DNA from: Saccharomyces paradoxus
Taxonomy: Eukaryota > Ascomycota > Saccharomycetes > Saccharomycetales > Saccharomycetaceae
Reading direction: 5' to 3'
Assembly (NCBI RefSeq): GCF_002079055.1
Contig: NC_047501.1
Coordinates: forward strand, 310,001 to 374,000
Length of the DNA stretch: 64,000 bases
Within the stretch, counting starts at the first letter, position 1; each line of letters starts with the position of its first letter. Positions 44,085 to 53,680 of this stretch are shown here, piece by piece. The position numbers were made by a program, and so were the translations under genes. The notes under the pieces are model-generated. The model ran no database searches. It had not been told where the DNA came from and was given only the letters and a program-made list of their open reading frames with translations.

Positions 44085-46601
44085 ATGTTTTCATCATCAT
44101 CATCGTCTCGACCTTCAAAGGAGCCATTACTGTTTGACATCAGACTTAGAAATTTGGACAATGATGTTTTGCTGATAAAAGGTCCCCCTGATGAGGCATC
44201 ATCTGTCCTACTATCTGGAACAATAGTATTGTCCATTACTGAGCCAATTCAAATCAAGTCTTTAGCTTTAAGACTTTTTGGTAGGTTGAGACTAAATATT
44301 CCAACAGTTTTACAAACTGTTCATGGTCCACATAAGCGATACTCAAAGTTTGAGAGAAATATATATTCTCATTTTTGGGATGATTTCAATATAAAGAGTT
44401 ATTTCCAAAACTTGTACGATAATCATAATAATGGTAAAATAACTATTTCTAGTAAATCCTCAACAAATTTAGCGGCATTGCCAAAGAGAAAAAGAGCCCT
44501 TTCTACTGCATCATTAATATCAAGTAATGGGCAGACAAGTACAAACAAAAACTACCACACCTTAGTAAAAGGTAACTACGAATTCCCTTTCAGCGCGATC
44601 ATTCCTGGTTCATTAGTGGAAAGTGTAGAAGGTCTACCAAATGCTGCCGTCACTTATGCTCTGGAAGCTACTATTGAGAGGCCTAAGCAACCCGACTTGA
44701 TCTGTAAAAAACATCTGAGAGTTATTCGAACATTAGCTATAGATGCGGTTGAGTTATCTGAAACGGTGTCAGTGGATAACTCCTGGCCCGAAAAAGTTGA
44801 CTATACGATCTCTATTCCAACTAAGGCGATTGCTATTGGTTCTTCCACCATGATTAACATCTTAATTGTTCCAGTACTAAAAGGGTTGAAATTAGGGCCT
44901 GTGAGGATCAGTTTAATGGAATCCTCCCAGTATTGTGGTAGCTATGGAGGGGTTATCAACCAAGAAAGAATAGTGGCCAAACTAAAACTAAAAGATCCAT
45001 TGAAACACGTTGCCCAAATGAAGAAGAAGAGGAGCCTGAATGAAGTTAACGATGAAGGAATTGATATAGATACAGGGGAATTTCAAGATAAATGGGAAGT
45101 TCGAGCTCTATTAAATATACCTGCAAGCCTGACTAAATGCTCCCAAGACTGCCGCATTTTATCTAATATTAAAGTCCGTCATAAGATAAAGTTTACTATA
45201 AGTTTACTCAATCCGGACGGTCATATTTCGGAATTGCGTGCGGCGCTGCCCGTCCAATTATTCATTTCACCGTTTGTTCCAGTCAATGTAAAAACCTCCG
45301 ATGTTATCGAAAGAACGCTCAAGACGTTTGGGCCCTCATATCAAATAACAAGTCAGCACGACAATTCTTTCAGCAATAAAAGCTTCGTCGACGATAGTGA
45401 AGAAGATGTAATTTTTCAAAGATCTGTATCTGCGTTACAATTGTCTTCAATGCCAACTATAGTGTCTGGCTCCACTTTGAATATCAATAGTACCGATGCA
45501 GAAGCTTCGGCAACTACTGATGCAACTATGGTAACTAGTTTGATGGTACCTCCCAATTACGGCAATCACGTTTATGATCGTGTGTATGGCGAGATAACTA
45601 ATCAAGACGAAACCTCAACATCTCCATCCTCAGCTGCCATCGAATCACAGGCAACTCACGATATTCAAAACCTATGTATATCGGATAGTAACAATAGCAA
45701 TAACCCTATTTTGGCACCGAATCCTCAAATCAAAATTGAAAATGATAGCCTTAATAATTGTGACTCTCGGGGGGACAGCTTTAACAATAGTAGCTTGAGT
45801 TTGGTTAATAATAATCTAACAGTTAGTGACAGTTGGAACAGCAACAGTATTTCCACAAATAGATATAATAACACCATTAATGCTGGGTTGAATAGTCCTT
45901 CGTTAACGCCAAGCTTCGCTCATTTATCTAGGCGGAACTCATATAGCCGCCAAACGTCTTCCACATCCTTGAAGAACGATTTGGAACTGACGGATTTGAG
46001 CAGAGTGCCCTCATATGATAAAGCTATGAAGTCTGACATGATTGGTGAGGATCTCCCACCAGCTTATCCGGAAGAAGAACTCGATGTTCAAGAAAATAGA
46101 AAAATCAAGCTAGAAAGACCGCAAATTCTTCACTACAAGTCTACATCGTCTTTGTTGCCACTTCCGGGCTCGAGCAAGAGTTCTAATAGCGTGAAAAGGT
46201 CATCTAGCAGGACACACTTATCCCACTCTCCACTGCCAAGGAATAATAGCGGATCCTCAATATCATTGCAGCAGCTGACGAGAAACAACACAGATAGTTC
46301 GTTTAATCTTAATCTCTCTTTCACATCAACGAAAAACGGTGTGGGAAGCAGAAACTTTCCGTTTAATATGACACCGTCTTTAGCTAGTGCAAATTCCAAA
46401 AACAACTCATATTTTGATAAAACTGAGTCTACATCTAACGTCAATAAACCAAGAGAAGAAGAAAACCATACGGGCTCAACCCACAACCGAAGGTCACGTT
46501 CATCATCAGTTCGGAGTAATAATAGTAACTCACCACTAAGACAAGGAACAGGTTCATTTGCTAATTTAATGGAGATGTTCACGAAGCGGGATCGCTCATG
46601 A
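44085..46601 (+). CDS. ROD1: Rod1 (Art4), alpha-arrestin adaptor of the Rsp5 ubiquitin ligase
   Basis: Adaptor that recruits Rsp5 to plasma-membrane transporters (for example Jen1 and Hxt6), causing ubiquitination and endocytosis; it is held inactive by Snf1 phosphorylation. The 838-residue protein has arrestin-N (about 15-150) and arrestin-C (about 240-400) folds. The Rsp5 WW-domain ligands are PPNY (489-492) and PPAY (658-661), with VPSY nearby. The C-terminal half is Ser/Asn-rich and disordered, with RxxS-type sites (RRNSYSR, RRSRSSS). Its paralogue in Saccharomyces is ROG3. The ATG at 44085 is the first in frame. Confidence 0.97.
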   Translation: MFSSSSSSRPSKEPLLFDIRLRNLDNDVLLIKGPPDEASSVLLSGTIVLSITEPIQIKSLALRLFGRLRLNIPTVLQTVHGPHKRYSKFERNIYSHFWDDFNIKSYFQNLYDNHNNGKITISSKSSTNLAALPKRKRALSTASLISSNGQTSTNKNYHTLVKGNYEFPFSAIIPGSLVESVEGLPNAAVTYALEATIERPKQPDLICKKHLRVIRTLAIDAVELSETVSVDNSWPEKVDYTISIPTKAIAIGSSTMINILIVPVLKGLKLGPVRISLMESSQYCGSYGGVINQERIVAKLKLKDPLKHVAQMKKKRSLNEVNDEGIDIDTGEFQDKWEVRALLNIPASLTKCSQDCRILSNIKVRHKIKFTISLLNPDGHISELRAALPVQLFISPFVPVNVKTSDVIERTLKTFGPSYQITSQHDNSFSNKSFVDDSEEDVIFQRSVSALQLSSMPTIVSGSTLNINSTDAEASATTDATMVTSLMVPPNYGNHVYDRVYGEITNQDETSTSPSSAAIESQATHDIQNLCISDSNNSNNPILAPNPQIKIENDSLNNCDSRGDSFNNSSLSLVNNNLTVSDSWNSNSISTNRYNNTINAGLNSPSLTPSFAHLSRRNSYSRQTSSTSLKNDLELTDLSRVPSYDKAMKSDMIGEDLPPAYPEEELDVQENRKIKLERPQILHYKSTSSLLPLPGSSKSSNSVKRSSSRTHLSHSPLPRNNSGSSISLQQLTRNNTDSSFNLNLSFTSTKNGVGSRNFPFNMTPSLASANSKNNSYFDKTESTSNVNKPREEENHTGSTHNRRSRSSSVRSNNSNSPLRQGTGSFANLMEMFTKRDRS

Positions 46602-48101
46602 ACTATTTTATTTCTTGCCTTCCAAACTTCAATGAAAAGAGCATAAGTAATAGTCCATACCAATTTGTACAGTTAAGCATATATATTTTGATAGAGTACG
46701 CTCATATCCCATACTAATCGGAAAACGATAATATAATGGTTAGAATACATACACATAATGGCTATGAGGTACGGAGTTTCTTTGCTCAGCCAGATAAAGA
46801 AAGCTGTCATTTGTCATTTTATTGAACAGGAAGACGCAACAAAAAAAGGCGTTCTGAAAAAAAGTTGATGATTTTAAATATAATCATGCAATATCCACCA
46901 CTAGCTTCTTGCTATTGGAAACGACAGAATCGGAAGTTCACTTATCAGCTTGTGAAATTCCAGGCTAGGATCAAAGGGAAGCAATAATTCCAATCTCCAA
47001 GAAAACTCCGCAAAACACTTAATAATCATCGTTAGATAATGGAATTCGAGACGTCTGTTCTTTGTGTTCTTGGTAGATTGCTTGAAATAAATTATTTGCC
47101 TTGATATTTTATATTTTTATTATTACGAAAACATTTCGCTTACTTTACTTAAATTTTACCGAAAGAGAATCCACATATTTTCTCAAGCGATCTTAGTCGG
47201 TATCTTGACTTAAAAGGTGGCCTAATTGTAATACATTACTTTACGACATTTCATTTACGTCCGACGTTGTAAAAAATATCCATAGGTTTGCAGTAAGAAA
47301 TATTGAACCAATTCTTATTTTCAAAACTGACAAGATAAGCATCCTTTGTGTTTCCCACTTCTGTAAGAAAATTCTTTCAACCACTATAAACATACCTGCT
47401 GATATTTTTGATAGAATGCAATGTGCTTCAGACAATTTACTTTATTCGATGCTTGTTTCCAATAATTTTTGATACGACAGAATTGCCTAATTAGACGTTA
47501 AAGGACCCACAGGCCTTATTTATACGTTACCATTTTCTATTATATGCACTTGGCCAGATTGTGATTCTGCGGAAACTGCTATTTTTATGACTAAATAATC
47601 TGTCTCAAGTAGAGCTGTTATTTAGTCTTGAAGAATTATCTCGTGTTTCAATCACGTAACTTCAATCACTAGTCTCTTCATTAGAAATACCTAATTTAAA
47701 ATCTTTCGCACTTCTAGTGCACCTTGATTAATAACTCCACAATCTGCTACGCTCTTGCTAGTATTTACTGCTTATGTCTTAACTACTGCTGAATCAGCCT
47801 TCTAGAAGATTGTTCTGTTCCAGCCGCCCGCCCCTTTTCAAGGCTTGCGCGGCTGAGTTTTACGAGGGGCGACTTTTTTGTGAATGGCGATCTACCATTA
47901 TTAGTGGCAATATATTTAGCAAATACACACTTAGATTTCTTTCCAGGCTTTACACCTCGCTACTCTCAACACCAATGCATAAAATCAGAAATTGAGGACA
48001 TTGGGCCCAACACTTTATTAAAATTGGGACTCTTCATTAACAAGTTTTTCTTAATATTCAACTTGCTATAGATCACGCGCCCCTTCGACAAATCAACGTT
48101 G
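46602..48101. other. 1.5-kb spacer ROD1-YOR019W
   Basis: AT-rich except for a GC-rich island at about 47821-47870. STRE cores are listed separately. TTTTATATTTT at 47107-47117 matches the 11-bp ARS consensus WTTTAYRTTTW, but such matches are common in AT-rich DNA and the extended match is poor. Short frames at 47241-47435 (-), 47810-47995 and 47880-48071 (+) are not credible. No RNA gene was recognised. Confidence 0.4.
47831..47869. promoter_or_regulatory. Pair of STRE cores in a GC-rich island (YOR019W promoter)
   Basis: CCCCT at 47831-47835 and its reverse AGGGG at 47865-47869 lie 233-271 bp before the ATG. A third CCCCT is at 48080-48084, within the leader. STRE is the Msn2/Msn4 stress element. 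The island also has AGCCGCC at 47822-47828, a partial URS1 core. Confidence 0.45.
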
Positions 48102-50306
48102 ATGATTATGGTTCCTGTTTGCCCGGACTATGACTTGCAAAGAAGCTACAGAAGCCTCACATTCAATGTTTCAGGACAAAACTTCAAAGAAACAAATGGA
48201 CAAAACCTTAAGAAACTGTCCAAAGAGAAAGATACTTTTCAGCCTTCTGTTGCCTTTGACACTGTGCCTACCACTGCGGGTTATTCTTCTATAGATGATA
48301 GTCGAGAAGGATTCAAAGGCGTACCTGTTCCCAGCTATTACACCATGGAAGAGTGTTATGATGACGAAACAGACTCTTTCTCGCCAAATTTACAATATTA
48401 TTTGAGAGACACATTCCAATCTTCACCTTCTTTGAAGACTAGAAAAGAGAACAACTCCGAATCCAACGGTTTTCCAGCGAGATCCTCGAAAATCATGGAG
48501 AAGAATGCTGACATCAGAAATTTTTTTTTAGTATCCAAAAATGGAAAAATAGTAAGGAGAGACTACCCAAGCACGCCAGTAATTGCCAACGAAACATTAA
48601 TGATAAACAGATTTGAGGAGAACTGGATAAAATCATGGCGCCAAAGAAAATCACAAATAAATGAAAGGCTGAATGACAGAAAAAGGTGGTTTACTTATCC
48701 TGAACTTATCTTCTCTGAGGAACGTATCAGACCGCTATATAGAGGCGATGATACGGCGCCATGTACGAAAGAGCAAAAAAGAAAACACAAAATATTTCAA
48801 CAAAAGATCGGATATCCTAATAATCCTAAAACAATAGTTTGCTACATTAACGGAAAAAAGCATACATGGGTTGCTCTAGACTGGACTGTTTGCAAGTTTG
48901 CGCGAGACCTGGATCACATTGTGGTCATAACTACACTGCCAAAACTGATATCTAAGAGGAAAAAAACGTCAGAAGATGATACAGAATGGGCACCGGGATA
49001 TCAAAAAGAAGTAATAAACCAAAAACTGAACGACATCTTCAATTATATTTTACAGCTTGTGAAGGTGGTCAAAATATCCGTCAAAATTACTTTAGAAATA
49101 GTTATAGGCAAAATAAAAAAAAGCCTGGTAGATGTTATTAATGTCCATACTCCGGATTTCTTAGTTCTTGCTACTTTAAAGCACGAACGAAATGAGAATC
49201 TTATTACATATAGATCCAAAAAGCTGACAGATGTCTTTCCTGTTAGTTATCCAATTCCCACATTTGTTGTTCCCTCAAAAAGAATGTATTCGTTCGAACT
49301 GAACCTACAAAAACAAGTAAATGAACAAGTTGACAAAAATAACCATACGAAGAACGAACATACTGATGGTGACAGCATGAGCAGTTCAATGCTCAAAAAA
49401 AATACATTATCAGATATTTCTTCACATATTTCCCTAGATTCATATGCAGAAGATTTCAAAAGGCAAGGTTACATCAAAAAGCACTTAAACGCCTCTGAGG
49501 ATTCTATTCCAAGAAAGCTGATAGATGTTGCCCAACACTCAAGAACGAGGATCACTGGTGATATAAAAAAATTACAAAATGTTGAGAAAGATAGGAAATC
49601 TACTAAAGAAAAGATTTTGTTAACGAAAATCGATATTGTAATCAAAGAGTCGTTGAAATCTTCTTTAGCGATAGAGACGCTACCTGGTAAGAAGTTATCG
49701 CGGTCTAGTCACACTGACCAAATTGCTAGCTTCAAAAATGCCCTGATAGGTAATGAATCGAAAGGCACGAGGTTTAGAAAATCATTAATACCGTATTCGT
49801 CTTCAGAAGAACAAGATATCACAACAACTATCAAACCCAGTAGCTCACCTACATCCCAAATCAAGTTTGCGACCTCTGTCAAACACAGAGATGGAAGAGC
49901 TGCCCTTGGCAAAGCCAGAAATCTGCCTGACATAAGGCACAGTATTTCTTTCGAGAAAGAGAATTCCTTTGATCCATCTGATAAAAGTAGTAGTGTTGAT
50001 AATAGCATTCCTTTGAGGAAAGTGAAAAGTGCCGGTACGTTAAGAAAAATCAAAACCAACGACTCTTCAAGTAGTGCAGGGTCCAGGAAAAGTTCGTCTA
50101 GTTTTAGTACTGTGAACACCTTTACTGGGGGTGGAGTTGGGATCTTTAAGGTGTTTAAAAGTGGAAATTCCACTGGAAATAAATCATCCAGTAGAAGAAA
50201 TAGTAGCAGTGCTGATGTTTTAGAAAACGATGATCGTAACGGTAAGAAAAAGAAGAAGAAGAAGAAGAAGAAGAAGAAATCGTTGTTCTCATTTGGTAAA
50301 ATTTGA
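48102..50306 (+). CDS. YOR019W: YOR019W protein, USP-like fold, unknown function
   Basis: Function not established. The 734-residue protein has an N-terminal disordered region, a middle domain (about 240-390) and a long Ser/Lys-rich tail. The middle domain, with KTIVCYINGKKHTWVALDWT, DHIVVITTL, VKISVKITLEIV and HTPDFLVLATLKHER, has the alternating strand/helix pattern of universal stress protein (adenine-alpha hydrolase) folds. The C-terminus ends in GGGVGIFKVFK, RRNSSS and 12 consecutive lysines before SLFSFGKI. A TTG codon opens the frame at 48099; ATG at 48102 (MIMVPVC) aligns with the known start, with another ATG at 48108. It converges on HSP10. STRE cores upstream suggest stress induction. 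Confidence 0.93.
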   Translation: MIMVPVCPDYDLQRSYRSLTFNVSGQNFKETNGQNLKKLSKEKDTFQPSVAFDTVPTTAGYSSIDDSREGFKGVPVPSYYTMEECYDDETDSFSPNLQYYLRDTFQSSPSLKTRKENNSESNGFPARSSKIMEKNADIRNFFLVSKNGKIVRRDYPSTPVIANETLMINRFEENWIKSWRQRKSQINERLNDRKRWFTYPELIFSEERIRPLYRGDDTAPCTKEQKRKHKIFQQKIGYPNNPKTIVCYINGKKHTWVALDWTVCKFARDLDHIVVITTLPKLISKRKKTSEDDTEWAPGYQKEVINQKLNDIFNYILQLVKVVKISVKITLEIVIGKIKKSLVDVINVHTPDFLVLATLKHERNENLITYRSKKLTDVFPVSYPIPTFVVPSKRMYSFELNLQKQVNEQVDKNNHTKNEHTDGDSMSSSMLKKNTLSDISSHISLDSYAEDFKRQGYIKKHLNASEDSIPRKLIDVAQHSRTRITGDIKKLQNVEKDRKSTKEKILLTKIDIVIKESLKSSLAIETLPGKKLSRSSHTDQIASFKNALIGNESKGTRFRKSLIPYSSSEEQDITTTIKPSSSPTSQIKFATSVKHRDGRAALGKARNLPDIRHSISFEKENSFDPSDKSSSVDNSIPLRKVKSAGTLRKIKTNDSSSSAGSRKSSSSFSTVNTFTGGGVGIFKVFKSGNSTGNKSSSRRNSSSADVLENDDRNGKKKKKKKKKKKKSLFSFGKI
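50244..50279 (+). repeat. (AAG)n microsatellite coding 12 lysines
   Basis: AAG repeats with two AAA codons near the 3' end of YOR019W; nine pure AAG units lie at 50250-50276. Copy number is likely to vary between strains. Confidence 0.9.
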
Positions 50307-50508
50307 GGAAATGATCCGTACGTATCGGGTCCCTACATTTCTTGTTGATCACAAATTTGATTTTATTAGCAGACATTTAGAGGCAGCAACAGAATGGCAG
50401 AAGAAATTTGAGTTTATTTTTCTTTTTCCTGTCATACATAATGGCCTATTTACAGGTACATACATATAAAGTATGTATACAAAATTTCTGGTGAAGAAGA
50501 CGTCATTC

Positions 50509-50829
50509 TCAGTCCTTGGCAATCTTGGCCAAGATTTCAGCATCCCTGAAAAGAATAACTTCATCGTCATTGCCCAATTTAATGGTAGAACCACCAAACT
50601 GTGGAATCAAAACTTGGTCACCAACTTTAACTTGAGGAACAACCTTATTACCATTGGCATCAGTGAAACCCGGGCCTACGGCAACAACCTCAGCTTGATT
50701 TAACTTTTCCACATTCTTTTCTGGCAAATACAACCCGGATGCTGTCTTTGCTTGTGCCTTGATTCTTTGGACAAGGACACGGTCCATCAATGGAACGATA
50801 GATTTAGCAGACTTCAAAAGGGTGGACAT
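50509..50829 (-). CDS. HSP10: Hsp10, mitochondrial GroES-type co-chaperonin
   Basis: Forms the seven-membered lid for Hsp60 in the mitochondrial matrix. It is 106 residues, identical as far as I recall to the S. cerevisiae protein. The mobile loop that contacts Hsp60 is about residues 25-40 (IKAQAKTASGLYLPEK), followed by the GroES beta-barrel (VVAVGPGF, KVGDQVLIPQFGG) and DDEVILFRDAEILAKI. The amphipathic N-terminus (MSTLLKSAKSIVPLMDR) works as an uncleaved targeting signal. A perfect three-unit heat-shock element lies 145 bp upstream. It is divergent from MCO10. Confidence 0.98.
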   Translation of the reverse strand: MSTLLKSAKSIVPLMDRVLVQRIKAQAKTASGLYLPEKNVEKLNQAEVVAVGPGFTDANGNKVVPQVKVGDQVLIPQFGGSTIKLGNDDEVILFRDAEILAKIAKD

Positions 50830-51681
50830 TGTTTTCTTTGTTAATTTCAGTAAGATTTTCGATCAATGAATTGGTGTTAAAAATTATTCAACTAAGTATA
50901 CAAACGAACTTATATTGCGTAAGCCCTTTGACTGATTTTATACATTCAGGCTTCTTTTTCCATTCCTTTAAGATTCTAGAAATTTCTATCACTAATGACG
51001 GATATTACCCCGTTATCGACCTTTAACTCGAAATTGAGAACTGGGCGGCTAATGAAAAAACATCGATAGGGACACTTATTAAGTGAAAACCAACAGCTTT
51101 AGAACCTGTTCTGACTGTCTGAAAGGTCGGGCACTACACAAAGATGACAAATAAAGGCAGAGATACCTTGCTGGATTGCGACGTTTTCAAATTTTACTTT
51201 TTTTATTTTGACAGATATAATAAGAACGACGCAAGTCCCGCTTTATATAAAAAGAAATTCAGCAGCGGTCACTCTATATGAAGGGAAACAATAGCACCAT
51301 CATCGTGGCTTTGCTCGCCCGTAGTACAGACATATTTCATTGTTACGTTTTTTTACCTAATCGCTCAGAAAGAGGCGCCTGTCACTTGATAGAGGAACTT
51401 ATTTGAGAAAGAAAGCAAAAGAAAACTAAACAATTCCTCTATTCACTAAAGGGCTCAAAGCAGTCCTGGAGAAAATAGATCTTTCACAATAATTTGGCTA
51501 CAGGGCTATAGATCGAAACATAAGGGGAACTCCGGGTAACCAGGTGTAATCTTAAAACAACCTATAATACAGAGCTGTTTAAGGGTAAATAATTGGATAA
51601 GTTAAATTATAAAGGAACAGGTGAAAAGGGTCGCTACTATCCATAAACTCAGACGCATAACAAATTAAATCTAGTTAAAAA
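50830..51681. other. Divergent promoter region HSP10/MCO10
   Basis: An 852-bp spacer with the HSE near HSP10. A TATATAAAAAG-type TATA element is at 51243-51252. Nothing else is recognised. Confidence 0.45.
50974..50986. promoter_or_regulatory. Heat-shock element of HSP10
   Basis: TTCTAGAAATTTC is three perfectly spaced inverted units (TTC-n2-GAA-n2-TTC), an Hsf1 trimer site, 145 bp before the HSP10 ATG. Confidence 0.8.
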
Positions 51682-51954
51682 ATGGGAGCTGCATATAAGG
51701 TATTTGGAAAGACGGTTCAACCCCATGTATTGGCTATATCTACGTTTGTTGCTACCGCTGCAGTGACATCTTACTTCACAATGAAACCAAAAACTAAGAA
51801 TGAATACAAGAGTAGTTCGCCTTTGGACCAACCAAAAAACGGCGAAAATTCAAACTCCAATGCTGAAGGAAAGGATGATGATGTCATAAAGAGTATTGAA
51901 GGGTTTTTAAATGATTTGGAAAAAGATACGAAGCTGGATACAAAAGCAAACTGA
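51682..51954 (+). CDS. MCO10: Mco10, small mitochondrial ATP-synthase-associated protein
   Basis: A 90-residue protein related to ATP synthase subunit k (Atp19), reported at the inner membrane with the F1Fo dimer. MGAAYKVFGKTVQPHVLAIS starts the conserved N-terminal half, followed by one hydrophobic stretch (about 15-33, VLAISTFVATAAVTSYF). The C-terminal half is hydrophilic, ending in an acidic amphipathic segment (DVIKSIEGFLNDLEKD). Length equals the S. cerevisiae protein. Many substitutions are confined to the linker at 35-60, consistent with a real constrained small gene. Confidence 0.93.
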   Translation: MGAAYKVFGKTVQPHVLAISTFVATAAVTSYFTMKPKTKNEYKSSSPLDQPKNGENSNSNAEGKDDDVIKSIEGFLNDLEKDTKLDTKAN

Positions 51955-52760
51955 TTATAGAAAAAAAAATACTCCCGAAACGGTATCCTTTATCGTTCAG
52001 GTGAGAGAAAGTATTAGTTCTATAAACTCGAACCACGTTTTAAAATTACTGTTTTATAACTAACCAATTTACACCCTCCTTTTTATAAAATATACACTAT
52101 ACATATGATTCAATATATTCTGAATAGCAAAAGGCAATGAAACAAAAGAGTTTCAAAATACTTAGCCCTAGGGTGATTCCAGCTAATGTGCATGACCCAG
52201 ATATGTCCAAATTTTGGTCTTTACAGCCAGTGCGAACAAGCGGCCACACTCGGGTAAAGGCCAGAGTTGATGACTTTTCAGTATTTGAAAAACTGCTGAA
52301 CGATAGCTTCCTCATCGGGAACTGTTTTTTCATTCCAAGAACTGTCTAAATTAGTAAAAAAACGTCAACTGGTGTTCAAGTCCTCTGACCTGTTGGGTTT
52401 TAGGCACAAGAAATGTAAGAAAACATGGTAAACCTTTCCATTTTTTCTTAAATTAAAACAAAAAGTATAATATAACAAATCAATTCTATCACACTTCACT
52501 GAAAATGACAGTTCCATAAAAATCAACAGTAACTTGTCTTTATCATTTCGTTAAATGTGCTTTCCAGGAGCTTTGGTGGGCTTGTAACACAGATATGGGA
52601 TAGTCATTAGCTAAGAAACTTGATTCTTTCATTCAATGTCGTTTTTGAACTATATACAATATAATTAATGCTACGACGTTAAACATTCAAGCGGCTTTAT
52701 GACAGAAAATTGTCATCACTCATCACAACTACAGAATATTTCATATCGAACTGTTCTCAT
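51955..52760. other. Convergent spacer MCO10/SFM1
   Basis: An 806-bp spacer, long for a convergent pair. It contains one ATG-started 70-codon plus-strand frame at 52137-52349, discussed under findings. No tRNA or snoRNA boxes were recognised. Confidence 0.45.
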
Positions 52761-53402
52761 CTAGATCAATAGATCATCCAAACTTTGAGCAGAATCCTTC
52801 TTAATCAAATCCAACATCCCTTCAGGCAAGATTGGTTTACCTTCTTTATCAAGAACGTATCTGAATGGCATTTCTGTGGCCTCATTTTTATTAAACCTAA
52901 ATTCAGGGTAGTCAATGAACTTGATGTCCTCAAACTCAATTCCGTCTTCAATAATCAGCTGTGTTGTTCTTATGGCAGTATCTGTAGTCATTTGCTTATC
53001 ACCTAGTCTCCTGCTAATTAGCAGATTCGGATAGGTAGTCTTTAGTTCTTTGGTACGATCTCTTGGAGGGTGATCTCCTAATATACCACCAAATACAAAA
53101 TAGTCGAATTTTGCAGCATCCTCAGGCTGTAAATCGATCTTAGCCCTGGGGTCCAACAGGCAAACTCTGCCATCTTTTAAAAGTTCCAAATCTTTGAAAT
53201 CTTCATTAATACCCTTCAAATCCTTTGTTGTCCATCTTAAACCAAGTTTTAGTAGTTTCTGCGGAATGTCCTTTTCCGTTGTTCTCTCTGGCAAGGACGA
53301 CAAAATCAAGTTTTCAGCTCCCACTTCTCTTAAGATTTGGCTGTACTCTAAAATGACCCATTCACTGAATCCTTCCTCCATATGCTCAATAATGTACTTC
53401 AT
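52761..53402 (-). CDS. SFM1: Sfm1, SPOUT-type protein arginine methyltransferase (Rps3)
   Basis: Methylates Arg146 of ribosomal protein Rps3 with S-adenosylmethionine; a SPOUT-fold enzyme, unusual for protein methylation. The 213-residue protein has the trefoil-knot region toward the C-terminus, with DYFVFGGILGDHPPRDRT, LLISRRLGDKQMTTDTAIR and IKFIDYPEFRFNKNEATEMP, the AdoMet-pocket loops. The frame runs 11 codons upstream of the chosen ATG at 53402 (MKYIIEHMEEG), which is the family's conserved N-terminus. It is in tandem with DDL1. Confidence 0.96.
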   Translation of the reverse strand: MKYIIEHMEEGFSEWVILEYSQILREVGAENLILSSLPERTTEKDIPQKLLKLGLRWTTKDLKGINEDFKDLELLKDGRVCLLDPRAKIDLQPEDAAKFDYFVFGGILGDHPPRDRTKELKTTYPNLLISRRLGDKQMTTDTAIRTTQLIIEDGIEFEDIKFIDYPEFRFNKNEATEMPFRYVLDKEGKPILPEGMLDLIKKDSAQSLDDLLI

Positions 53403-53680
53403 TATATCTAGAAATAACCTTCGCCGCTCTATCAACCTATACTAACAAGTGGGTATGCTCACTTAATGTATAATAACCAAAGCATTGCCCTTTTACTATG
53501 CTCGATGAGCTTGTCGAAAATTTCAGAACCAGAGTAACGAAAAAAACTGAAGAGATGTCAATTTTATTACCCGCAACTTGAAAGTGCGGAAGGAATAAAC
53601 GAATACATCCTCATGCAATGGGAATATAGAATACAGCAAAAGAAAAAGTTGGGCAAGAAATTGGGCATTCTGTCCACTGG

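Noticed and set aside
46133-46663. 176-codon minus-strand frame across the ROD1 3' end
   Set aside because: Antisense of the Ser/Asn-rich ROD1 tail with no recognised domain.
47107-47117. TTTTATATTTT as a replication origin consensus
   Set aside because: It matches the 11-bp ACS, but such matches are frequent by chance in AT-rich spacers and the extended consensus (GTT after the core) is not present.
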